Source: Collinsella sp. TM09-10AT
GTDB lineage: Bacteria > Actinomycetota > Coriobacteriia > Coriobacteriales > Coriobacteriaceae
Length of the DNA: 47,954 nucleotides
Reading direction: 5' to 3'
Assembly (NCBI RefSeq): GCF_003436275.1
Contig: NZ_QSOP01000019.1
Location: 1-47,954, forward strand
Positions 7,227-14,006 of this stretch are shown piece after piece. The number at the start of each line of letters is the position of its first letter. Position 1 is the stretch's first letter. Position numbers and translations under genes: made by a program. The notes under the pieces were generated by a model that was not told the origin of the DNA, did no database searches, and worked only from the letters and a program-made list of their open reading frames with translations.

Positions 7227-8645
7227 GTTCTTCTCCTTCGCTTCCGCGATCTGGATGCGTTTGTTCCATTGGGCGGCGACTGCCAGGCGCTCGTCCTGGG
7301 CGCGACGGCGGGCACTTTCGGCGCGCGACTTCGCCAGCAGCTCTCGGCCGCACGGCAGCACGTCGAGCGTGGCGAAGTAATCGCCCGGGCGCTCGGCGCG
7401 GCGGATGAGGTCGGCCGAGCCATCGGGGCGCAGCAGGACCTCGGCGGAGCGTAGGCGTCCGTTGTAGTTGTAGCCCATGGAGTAGCCGTGCGCACCCGTA
7501 TCGTGAATCACGAGCACATCGCCCATGTCGATATGCGGCAGCTCGCGATCGATGGCGAACTTATCGTTGTTCTCGCATAGGTTGCCCGTGATGTCGTACG
7601 TGTCCGTGACGGGCGCTGCGGTCTTGTCGGCGCCACTCGGCTGACCCATTACCGTAATGTGGTGGTAGGCGCTATACATGGCAGGTCGAATGAGGTCGAC
7701 GGCGCTTGCGTCGACACCGATATAGTCCTTGTAGATCTGCTTTTCGTGGATGGCCTTGGTGACCAGACAGCCGTAGGGGCCCATCATAAAGCGGCCCATC
7801 TCGGTGCAGATGGCCACATCGTCCATGCCGGCGGGAACCAAGATCTCGTCGTATGCCGCGTGCACTCCCTCGCCGATGGCATGGATGTCGTTAGCCTGCT
7901 GCTCGGGCAGGTAGGGGATGCCGACGCCGCCGGATAAGTTGATGAAGGCGACGTGTGCACCGGTCTCGCGCTCCAGGCGCACGGCAAGCTCAAAGAGAAT
8001 GCGCGCGAGTTTGGGATAGTAGTCGTTGGTGACGGTGTTGCTGGCAAGGAATGCGTGGATGCCAAAGTCCTCAGCGCCCTTGGCCTTGAGCATGCGGAAG
8101 GCCTCGAAGAGCTGCTCGGTGGTCATGCCATATTTGGAGTCGCCCGGGTTGTCCATGATGCCGTTGGAGAGCTGGAACAAGCCGCCCGGATTAAAGCGGC
8201 AACTGACTGTCTTGGGGATGGGCCCCGCGACACGCTCAAAGAACTCGATATGGCTGATGTCGTCAAAGTTGACGATGGCGCCCAGCTTGTCGGCGAGTTC
8301 AAAGTCGGCCGCCGGCGTGTCGTTGGACGAGAACATGATGTCGTGGCCGGTGATGCCCAGCGAGCGGGCGATCATGAGCTCGGTATAGCTCGAGCAATCG
8401 CAGCCGCAGCCGTATTCGTTGAGAATGGAGATGAGCGCCGGGTTGGGGTTGGCCTTGACGGCAAAGTATTCCTTAAAGCCCGGGTTCCAGGCAAAGGCGT
8501 CGCGCACTTCTTGCATGTTGCGGCGGATGCCCGCCTCGTCATATAGATGAAACGGCGTGGAGAATTGCTCGACGATATGCTCGAGCGTCTCCTTGTCCAC
8601 AAACGGCTGCTTTGCCGCATATGCCTCGTTGGGAGTCAGTGACAT
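6336..8645 (-). CDS. lysA-dapA: Fused diaminopimelate decarboxylase / 4-hydroxy-tetrahydrodipicolinate synthase (LysA-DapA)
   Basis: One uninterrupted frame of 769 residues covers two enzymes. Residues 1 to about 440 are a fold-type III PLP decarboxylase: the PLP lysine is in YFAVKANPNP (Lys64), with FNPGG, a glycine loop SGGVGIPYLP and the C-terminal CENND and GAHGYSMGYN segments. This part removes CO2 from meso-diaminopimelate to make lysine. After an alanine/arginine/glutamate-rich linker (about 440-473), residues 474-769 are a full DapA that condenses pyruvate with aspartate semialdehyde. No stop separates them. An AAGGAG site before codon 474 means DapA may also be made alone. The fusion pairs the first and last enzymes of the branch. 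The leader carries a lysine riboswitch; GAGG 10 bases before the ATG at 8645 is the ribosome-binding site. Confidence 0.9.
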   Translation of the reverse strand: MSLTPNEAYAAKQPFVDKETLEHIVEQFSTPFHLYDEAGIRRNMQEVRDAFAWNPGFKEYFAVKANPNPALISILNEYGCGCDCSSYTELMIARSLGITGHDIMFSSNDTPAADFELADKLGAIVNFDDISHIEFFERVAGPIPKTVSCRFNPGGLFQLSNGIMDNPGDSKYGMTTEQLFEAFRMLKAKGAEDFGIHAFLASNTVTNDYYPKLARILFELAVRLERETGAHVAFINLSGGVGIPYLPEQQANDIHAIGEGVHAAYDEILVPAGMDDVAICTEMGRFMMGPYGCLVTKAIHEKQIYKDYIGVDASAVDLIRPAMYSAYHHITVMGQPSGADKTAAPVTDTYDITGNLCENNDKFAIDRELPHIDMGDVLVIHDTGAHGYSMGYNYNGRLRSAEVLLRPDGSADLIRRAERPGDYFATLDVLPCGRELLAKSRAESARRRAQDERLAVAAQWNKRIQIAEAKEKNMDIRNLEGSIVALVTPFKKDGSVDFDALERLIDFHLQNGTDAILTLGTTGESATMTDDEDNSVVAAVVKQVAGRVPVIAGSGSNSTQTMLTKSLTYQGLGADGLLLITPYYNKSNEEGIYQHFKTVADAVDIPCILYNIPGRCGCSISERNVERLAAHPNIMGIKEASGNVAYAAKIAHLLSDDFRMYSGEDALTVPLMSLGASGAISVWADVQPQLVHDMCRAYLDGDVARARDIQIAGQPLINALFSEVNPIPVKEALAQMGMIEANYRMPLCPMADDTRAALTDALKGAGLLD

Positions 8646-8658
8646 GTCCCGTAAACCT

Positions 8659-8723
8659 CGCTATCCAGACGGCGCTACCTGCGCATCGAATCCGCATAGC
8701 GTGGACCCAATGTCCGGATAGCG
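8659..8723 (-). promoter_or_regulatory. Probable expression platform of the lysine riboswitch
   Basis: Downstream of the aptamer, the transcript segment 8723-8712 can pair with 8670-8659 over 12 bases (CGCTATCCGGAC with GTCTGGATAGCG, one G-U). The 3' arm directly adjoins the GAGG ribosome-binding site of lysA at 8656-8659. No T-run follows, so control of translation initiation seems more likely than termination. This is inference. Confidence 0.5.
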
Positions 8724-8739
8724 CTCCCGCATTGCTGCA

Positions 8740-8873
8740 GACAGTCCTGCGGGTGTTTCCCGCAGGCCCACCAGGTTGTTCGTGCCCGAAAAACCCAGTT
8801 CGGCGGGTTTCGCCTCCCCACGGGGTCAAAGCCTGCCGGCTCGCCCGCGGTTCTTCGTGCCCGCGCCTCTATC
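8740..8873 (-). ncRNA. Lysine riboswitch (L-box) aptamer
   Basis: In the leader of lysA the transcript reads GATAGAGGCGCG ... CACGAAGAAC ... GGGGAGGCGAAA ... CGCCGAAC ... CCTGGTGGGCC ... GCAGGACTGTC. These match in order the conserved L-box blocks (GAUAGAGGUGCG, AAGAGUA-like, GGGGAGC, GCCGAA, CUGG and GGCUGUC). GATAG at 8873-8869 pairs with CTGTC at 8744-8740 to close helix P1. The 134-nt length is somewhat short for the class, with compact variable arms. It would sense lysine and reduce expression of the lysA-dapA-dapB-dapH operon. Confidence 0.88.
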
Positions 8874-8901
8874 AAGTGGTAAAGACCCTACCACGTTGCA
8901 C

Positions 8902-8930
8902 TTTACCAAACAAGAGTATTCGTATATAAC
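8902..8930 (+). promoter_or_regulatory. Candidate promoter for the M20 deacetylase gene
   Basis: TTTACC at 8902-8907 and TATAAC at 8925-8930 are separated by 17 bases. They lie about 95 bases before the start codon at 9025. The opposite-strand promoter for the riboswitch leader must overlap this region. Confidence 0.45.
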
Positions 8931-9024
8931 GTTTAAAAAATGCAAGGATATGCTGGAAATAAGGGTGTAGCAATCTTGCGGCACAATAGATGGCAACCGA
9001 CGCGCACCCATGAAAGGAACCTCT

Positions 9025-10212
9025 ATGACCGAGCTCCAAGAACTCCGTCGCTATCGCCGCGATCTCCATCGCATTCCGGAGCTTGATTTCGATCTTCCGC
9101 AGACTATCGCCTATATCGAGGGCGTGTTGGCGCCGCTCGCTTGCGAGGTGACCCATCCGTGCCCCAGCTGCGTCTGCGCTTTCTTTGACGCTGGCACGGG
9201 CGCCGCGCATGCCACGGCGATTCGCGCCGATATGGACGCCCTGCCCATTGCGGAGGCGACGGGCGCGGCCTTTGCCTCGACGCATCCCGGAAAGATGCAC
9301 GCTTGCGGACACGATGGACACATGGCCATGGCGCTTGCGGCGGCAACCTTCGTTGACCGTACGATCCGTGAGCAGCCGGGCGCCATTAAGCGCAATGTGC
9401 TCTTTGTGTTTCAGCCGGCCGAGGAGACGACTGGTGGCGCCAAGACGGTGTGCGAGAGCGGTGTATTCGAGCGCTACGGGGCGGATCGCATCTTTGGCTT
9501 CCACGTATGGCCCGATTTGCCCGCCGGCACGTTGGCGAGCTGTTCCGGTCCGCTGCTGGCGCGCTCAAGCGAGACGCACATTCATATCCATGGCGCGAGC
9601 ATCCATATCGCCAAGACCTACGGCGTTCCAGTCGAGGAATCGCATGATGCCGCGCTGGCAGCGGCCAAGTTCTTGGTTTCCGAGCGCGAGCTCATGGACG
9701 AGTTAGGTGCCGACGAGCCCTGCATTGGTAAGTTCGGCCTGCTGCAGGCTGGCACCGTCTGCAATGCGGTGGCGGGGGAGGCCCATGTGGCTGGCAGCCT
9801 CCGCGTATTTACGGACGGTATGTTCGACCGTGCGCGCGAGGGCGTGCGCCGCGTGTTGGACGAGGCCTGCGCCGCAACAGGCTGTACGTACGACCTCGAC
9901 TTTGCCGAGGGCTATCCGCCGGTCGATAACGACCCCGAGCTGTTCGCCCACATTGCGCCTGCCTTGTCTGAGCTGCAACTTGTGGACGAGCCACTGCTAA
10001 TCGCCGAGGACTTCGCCTTCTATCAGCGCCATCTGCCGGGTGTGTTCTTCCTGCTGGGTATGGGCGTGCCGGAGGGACAAGAAAACCCGATCGATTCGGA
10101 TGGCTGCCCCGCCTATGCCACGAGCGCCCTGCATACTGATACCATGCTCTTTGACGAGGAAATCCTGCTCAAAGGCCTCGATGTCTACAAACGATTGCTT
10201 TTGCTTGACTAA
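9025..10212 (+). CDS. M20 family amidohydrolase, candidate N-acetyldiaminopimelate deacetylase
   Basis: A 395-residue metallopeptidase-fold amidohydrolase of the M20D group. Metal ligands are visible: HACGHDGH (Cys and His), QPAEE, HVWPD, AEDFAFY and the late His in SALHTDTMLFD. The lid-domain region that usually reads GHAAxPH is changed to HGASIHIAKTYGVPVEESHDA, an unusual variant that keeps a histidine. The start at 9025 is chosen over 9010 because AAAGGAA lies 7 bases before it. It is divergent from the riboswitch-controlled dap operon, whose dapH makes an N-acetyl intermediate, so deacetylation to LL-diaminopimelate (DapL, Bacillus YkuR type) is the best guess. Other N-acyl amino acids are possible. 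Confidence 0.75.
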   Translation: MTELQELRRYRRDLHRIPELDFDLPQTIAYIEGVLAPLACEVTHPCPSCVCAFFDAGTGAAHATAIRADMDALPIAEATGAAFASTHPGKMHACGHDGHMAMALAAATFVDRTIREQPGAIKRNVLFVFQPAEETTGGAKTVCESGVFERYGADRIFGFHVWPDLPAGTLASCSGPLLARSSETHIHIHGASIHIAKTYGVPVEESHDAALAAAKFLVSERELMDELGADEPCIGKFGLLQAGTVCNAVAGEAHVAGSLRVFTDGMFDRAREGVRRVLDEACAATGCTYDLDFAEGYPPVDNDPELFAHIAPALSELQLVDEPLLIAEDFAFYQRHLPGVFFLLGMGVPEGQENPIDSDGCPAYATSALHTDTMLFDEEILLKGLDVYKRLLLLD

Positions 10213-10242
10213 GGCGTGAAGGGCTATTTGTTCTAGAAAACA

Positions 10243-10263
10243 CGAACAAACGTACGATATAAT
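10243..10263 (+). promoter_or_regulatory. LexA-like SOS box adjoining the -10 element of higBA
   Basis: CGAACAAACGTACG at 10243-10256 matches the Gram-positive LexA box CGAACRNRYGTTYG at all but one defined position. A perfect -10 TATAAT follows at 10258-10263. A repressor bound here would block the promoter. Functional assignment is inference. Confidence 0.5.
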
Positions 10264-10290
10264 AGAGATGTAAGTTTGTAGAAACGTTTG

Positions 10291-10303
10291 ACGTTACTAA
10301 CGT
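10291..10303 (+). promoter_or_regulatory. Palindrome in the higBA leader, candidate HigA operator
   Basis: ACGTTACTAACGT is a perfect 6-1-6 inverted repeat, 11 bases before the higB start codon. Antitoxins of this type commonly bind palindromes in their own promoter region. Confidence 0.45.
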
Positions 10304-10314
10304 AAGGCGATACT

Positions 10315-10596
10315 ATGATTGCATCGTATAAAGATGAGGATACCGAACGCTTTGCCATGGGTGTGCGGGTCAGGAGGTTCGTGCCCTTTGAGCGTGTTGC
10401 GTTGAGGAAGATTCGCCAACTGCAGGTTTGTGCTTCGCTTGATGATCTTCGCGTTCCACCGGGCAACCGCCTGGAAGCTTTGAAGGGCGATCGTGCCGGT
10501 CAATATAGCATCCGTGTTAACGAGCGCTATCGGGTCTGTTTTGAGTGGAGACAGGGGATGGCTTGGAATGTCGAAATCGCCGATTATCACAAGTGA
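10315..10596 (+). CDS. higB: HigB-type toxin (RelE superfamily, plasmid maintenance killer family)
   Basis: A 93-residue protein of the HigB/RelE fold, a ribosome-dependent mRNA nuclease family. The typical features are LRKIRQLQ near residue 35, LRVPPGNRLEALKGDRAGQY in the middle and the catalytic-strand region IRVNERYRVCFEW. Toxin-first order and the overlap with the following antitoxin gene are typical of higBA. AAGG lies about 10 bases before the ATG. The upstream LexA-like box and palindrome suggest stress-linked and autoregulated expression. Confidence 0.88.
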   Translation: MIASYKDEDTERFAMGVRVRRFVPFERVALRKIRQLQVCASLDDLRVPPGNRLEALKGDRAGQYSIRVNERYRVCFEWRQGMAWNVEIADYHK

Positions 10597-10909
10597 TGAG
10601 ACTGCGTCTGATTTGCTGCCGCCGGTGACTCCTGGCGAGCTTCTCAAAGAGGAATTTCTTGTCCCCATGGGCATTTCTCAATATCGCCTTGCTAAGGAGA
10701 CCGGGATTCCGGCTCAACGCATTGGACAGATTATCTTGGGAAGGCGTCGTGTGACGGCCGACACCGACCTTCGTCTTTGCCGTTATTTTGGCCTGACGGA
10801 TGGTTATTGGCTGCGCGCTCAGGTGGCGTTTGACCTTGAGGCCGAGAAAAGGCGGATCGAACCGGAACTCGATAAGATCGTTCCTGTTCAGCAGGCCATC
10901 GCACTGTAG
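10568..10909 (+). CDS. higA: HigA-type antitoxin, XRE family
   Basis: A 113-residue helix-turn-helix protein. The family signature is present: PPVTPGELLKEEFLVPMGIS, then the XRE helix pair (SQYRLAKETGIPAQRIGQI) and RYFGLTDGYWLRAQ. It neutralises HigB and represses the operon. The start at 10568 overlaps higB by 29 bases, with GGGGA about 10 bases upstream; no later in-frame ATG precedes the conserved region. The pair is probably a mobile accessory module. Confidence 0.88.
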   Translation: MSKSPIITSDETASDLLPPVTPGELLKEEFLVPMGISQYRLAKETGIPAQRIGQIILGRRRVTADTDLRLCRYFGLTDGYWLRAQVAFDLEAEKRRIEPELDKIVPVQQAIAL

Positions 10910-10934
10910 TGCTCAAAGATGATGGGGGGTGGCG

Positions 10935-11258
10935 ATGAGGCGACGCCGACAGTCTTCCGTATATAGTCCGGGTGGATGCGGGTGTGGCTTGCTACTGCTT
11001 CCGGTTATTGCTGTGAGCATTGGCGTGATGTTTGCGCTTGCCGGGTTGGCCGCGGCGGCGCTCGTGCTGCTGATTGTGGCCATTGGCGTGACGGTCTGGC
11101 TGCGCCGTTCTCGCGAGCAACGCCGCGCCGAAGGTAAGACCAATGTAGGATGGATTGCCTTTTTGATCATCGCCTACCTGCTGAGCATCAGCTATTTGGC
11201 CTTCTTTATCCTGTTGCTTGTGAGCGCCTTTACCGGGGAATCCGTCACGGTGGGGTAG
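10935..11258 (+). CDS. Small membrane protein of unknown function
   Basis: The 107-residue protein has a basic N-terminus (RRRRQ), a Cys/Gly-rich entry (GGCGCG) and about three hydrophobic segments at roughly 15-35, 36-54 and 72-96, separated by the charged loop RRSREQRRAEGK. No family is recognised. It starts 26 bases after higA. The ATG at 10935 follows a G-rich run that can serve as ribosome-binding site; a GTG at 10929 is an alternative. Confidence 0.6.
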   Translation: MRRRRQSSVYSPGGCGCGLLLLPVIAVSIGVMFALAGLAAAALVLLIVAIGVTVWLRRSREQRRAEGKTNVGWIAFLIIAYLLSISYLAFFILLLVSAFTGESVTVG

Positions 11259-11320
11259 GTTTCGACGAGCTTCTTGAGGATGAAGCGAGGGGACGGACCC
11301 TGAATGAACCGCGCCCCACA

Positions 11321-11491
11321 TCAACAAGTTTCATTCGTTGTGTAGCAATCCGAATGTGCAAGTGTTTGGCGTGAGGGCACCGCCGCCAGTAACACGGGGA
11401 TGCGGGCCGCGATCGCCAGCCCCCATGCCAGCTCATCGCAATAGATTCCATAAGGACCCACCAACAGGACATAGGCCAACTTGCGAGCCCA
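11321..11491 (-). other. Open frame without start, possible gene debris
   Basis: The 370-base gap between the membrane protein and the EcsC gene has no intact gene. On the minus strand a 57-codon frame has protein-like composition (KLAYVLLVGPYGIYCDELAW, then IAARIPVLLAAVP) but no start codon or ribosome-binding site. It may be the remains of a lost gene. The rest of the gap holds the presumed EcsC promoter; nothing else is recognised. Confidence 0.25.
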
Positions 11492-11629
11492 TCATTCGCT
11501 GCGGCCACAAATCAGCTGGCAGCTGAATTATCGCTATAAATCGCGAGGTAAAATGTCCAAAGATTGATGGACGGTTCGCAGAATTTGCAAGGGTCATTGT
11601 GAAAGCAAAGCTGCGAGAAAGGAAGAGCC

Positions 11630-12385
11630 ATGGCTAAGAAGACGGGAGAGAAAGAAACGGTTGAAAAGGCCAAAGGCTTCGAGATTCCCATCGATGAGGA
11701 ATCGGCCGGCAAGCTGCTCGATACCATCTACAGGAGCGCACTGAATGGCGTCCCTAAGGTGAGTCGTTCGGTCGACGAGATGGTTGCCGACTACACGGGA
11801 AAGGCGAAGTCGCCCGATGATGCCGCAAGGGCACTCGCAAAGTGGCAGGTCATGAAATGCGGAACCTCAGGTTTCGTCACCGGGCTCGGGGGCTTGATTA
11901 CGCTTCCGGTCGCAATTCCCGCGAACATAAGCAGCGTCATGTACGTTCAGATGCGCATGATCGCCTGCATCGCGAAGATGGGTGGCTATGACGTTACGTC
12001 CGACCAAGTTCAGACGATGATCTACATGTGCCTCACAGGTACGACGGCGAGTGATCTTGTCAAAATGGGGCTCATCAAGACTGGGACGAAATCGCTTGAG
12101 GCTGCAATCAAGAAGATTCCCGGGTCGGCACTCGTGAAGATCAACCAGAAGGTTGGCTTCAGATTTATCACGAAGTTCGGCGAGAAAGGTATCATCAACC
12201 TTGGGAAAATGCTGCCCCTCGCCGGCGGCTTGATTGGCGGCGGCGTGGACGTGGCATCGACGAGCATCATTGCTAAGAACGCCATCAGGATGTTCATGGA
12301 GGGCGAGGACCCCGATGGGACCCTGCCCACTGAAGCGGAGATCGAAAGCATCGAAGACGTTGAGGTGGAAAGCGACCTGCTTTAG
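11630..12385 (+). CDS. EcsC family protein
   Basis: A 251-residue protein resembling the EcsC family, named after the third gene of the Bacillus ecs locus, biochemical role unknown. It has the glycine-rich hydrophobic stretch TGLGGLITLPVAIPANI near 82-100, the MYVQMRMIACIAKMGGYDV block, and a second glycine-rich segment PLAGGLIGGGVDVASTS near 198-213. There is no signal peptide; the N-terminus is highly charged. AGGAAG precedes the ATG. It stands alone between two stretches of gene debris, which supports an accessory location. Confidence 0.8.
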   Translation: MAKKTGEKETVEKAKGFEIPIDEESAGKLLDTIYRSALNGVPKVSRSVDEMVADYTGKAKSPDDAARALAKWQVMKCGTSGFVTGLGGLITLPVAIPANISSVMYVQMRMIACIAKMGGYDVTSDQVQTMIYMCLTGTTASDLVKMGLIKTGTKSLEAAIKKIPGSALVKINQKVGFRFITKFGEKGIINLGKMLPLAGGLIGGGVDVASTSIIAKNAIRMFMEGEDPDGTLPTEAEIESIEDVEVESDLL

Positions 12386-12391
12386 TCCTTG

Positions 12392-12800
12392 CTACACGCC
12401 CCACACCCCATTGCCTAGCCTATGCCGTAGGGACTGCCCGGCTATTATGAGGTATTCCGCCTGCTCCTCGCGGTCTATTCGGCACATCGTGCGCATCGTC
12501 TGCTTTGAGTCGCAGGCCGTGTCGTTGCCGTCCACGATGGCCTTGTGGTTGTTGAATGTGGTCGAGCCCATGTGACCCTTGGGTGGCTCTCAGCTCGCAT
12601 CTACCAGGATTCTTGTCGAGCTCGTGCGAGCATCGAGCGTGTAGGGCATGCTCGAGAGCGTCTTCGTCCGCATGGACCACGCCGCGCAGGTTCGCCATGT
12701 CGGAAATCGAGGCAAGGCACTGCAGCCGTAGAACCAGTAGTTCTAATCGATGTTGGCAAGCCTCGAGGTGTCATCGGCGATGGACACGCGCTTCACGCTC
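12392..12800 (-). pseudogene. Degraded gene remnant, family not recognised
   Basis: Between the EcsC gene and the lipoprotein gene about 500 bases lack an intact gene. On the minus strand, protein-like segments occur in different frames with stops between them. Reading toward the 3' end: SIADDTSRLANID, then MANLRGVVHADEDALEHA, then a frame change to TTFNNHKAIVDGND and CRIDREEQAEYLIIAGQSL, ending at 12392. This pattern fits a gene broken by frameshifts and stops. I do not recognise the parent family. Confidence 0.35.
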
Positions 12801-12900
12801 TTCTGTATGGCAACCTTAGCTCTCAGCTAATGAATTCAAGTTTAATCCTTCCTACGATGTGCTGTGTGCCGGCACGGTAGCCGGATAGATGGAAGGATGC

Positions 12901-13446
12901 ATGATGAAAAAGCTCGAAAACGAAGTGCTGCTGAGCCGTCGCGCTGCGCTTGGCGCGTTCGCCACCGTTGCCTTGGGGACTGCCGGCCTGCTTGCGGGCT
13001 GTGGCAGCGATAAGGCGACCGTTACCGAGGACGCCGGCGACGCAGATAAGAAGGAGGAGTCGAAAAAGGAGGAACAGCCAACGACCGACCTGGCCGTCGG
13101 CACGACCGTGACCACGGCTGCCGGTCTTTCCGTTACTGTCGATTCCGTGCAGACCGGGCTTACCAATTTTGACGGTTCGACCATGACGGGCATTCACGTC
13201 ACGTACGTCAACAATGGCGATGAGGGCGCGGATTACAATGTCTACGACTGGAAGGGCGAGGACGCCAACGGCGCCCAGCAGAACCAGGGCTATTACAGCG
13301 AAGGCTCTGACGAGCTGCAGTCTGGCACCCTTGCCGCCGGCGGCTCCGTTGCGGGCAATATCTACTTTGACGGCGACATCAAGAAGGCCCTGTATTTTGC
13401 CAACATGCTCGAAAAGACCGCGACTGCTAGCTGGGTGCTTGCTTAG
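12901..13446 (+). CDS. Secreted lipoprotein with DUF4352-like domain
   Basis: The 181-residue protein has a lipoprotein signal: basic start, a twin-arginine-like LSRRAALGAFA, a hydrophobic run and the lipobox LLAGCG with the lipidated Cys near residue 35. A charged linker (EDAGDADKKEESKKEEQ) leads to a beta-rich domain (VGTTVTTAAGLSVTV, VTYVNNGDE, GGSVAGNIYFD) that resembles the DUF4352 immunoglobulin-like domain of Gram-positive lipoproteins. Export by Sec or Tat cannot be decided. GGAAGG precedes a double ATG (12901/12904). Ligand unknown. Confidence 0.7.
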   Translation: MMKKLENEVLLSRRAALGAFATVALGTAGLLAGCGSDKATVTEDAGDADKKEESKKEEQPTTDLAVGTTVTTAAGLSVTVDSVQTGLTNFDGSTMTGIHVTYVNNGDEGADYNVYDWKGEDANGAQQNQGYYSEGSDELQSGTLAAGGSVAGNIYFDGDIKKALYFANMLEKTATASWVLA

Positions 13447-13484
13447 CGTGTTGATGCCGTTGGGTCGTTTGGAGGTGAGGCCGC

Positions 13485-13907
13485 GTGCCCGATAAAAAGC
13501 TGACCGAGGAGCTGCTCAATGAGCTTCTCGATGCGCCAAGTATCGATGGCTACATAAGGGAACACGACTTTGCCGCCCCGTCGCTTTCGGATTACTTAAA
13601 GCAGTTGCTGCAAGAGAAGGGGCTCGAGCGTTCGCGCGTGGTGCGTATGGCCGACCTCAACGAGACCTTTGGCTATCAGATCTTTACCGGTTCGCGCAAT
13701 CCGAGCCGCAATAAGGTGCTGCAGATTGCCTTTGCAATGGCGCTGTCGATGAAAGAGACCAACCGCGCCCTGACGGCTGCCGGAGTGAGCGTCCTCAACT
13801 GCAAGGACCGTCGCGATGCAATCATTATCTTTTGCATCGACCGTGGCTGTAGCCTCCAAAAAGTCAATGAAGAGCTGTATCGCTTTGGCGAGGAAACGGT
13901 GAGTTAG
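13485..13907 (+). CDS. Helix-turn-helix protein linked to a Ser/Thr kinase gene
   Basis: A 140-residue protein starting with GTG at 13485 after GGAGGTGAGG. Residues about 35-90 look like an XRE-type DNA-binding domain (LQEKGLERSRVVRMADLNET, TGSRNPSRNKVLQIAFAM). The C-terminus (DAIIIFCIDRGCSLQKVNEEL) is unassigned. The kinase gene follows 99 bases later in the same direction. The two probably act together, the HTH protein being a possible target or partner; this is inference. Confidence 0.55.
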   Translation: MPDKKLTEELLNELLDAPSIDGYIREHDFAAPSLSDYLKQLLQEKGLERSRVVRMADLNETFGYQIFTGSRNPSRNKVLQIAFAMALSMKETNRALTAAGVSVLNCKDRRDAIIIFCIDRGCSLQKVNEELYRFGEETVS

Positions 13908-14006
13908 TGGCCGATGGCTGAGCCGGTTGTGTCACCAGAATAACCATGCAAACGAACGGGGTGCGGACAACATGGGGTGTCCGCGCCCTGCGTTATGATG
14001 GACGCT

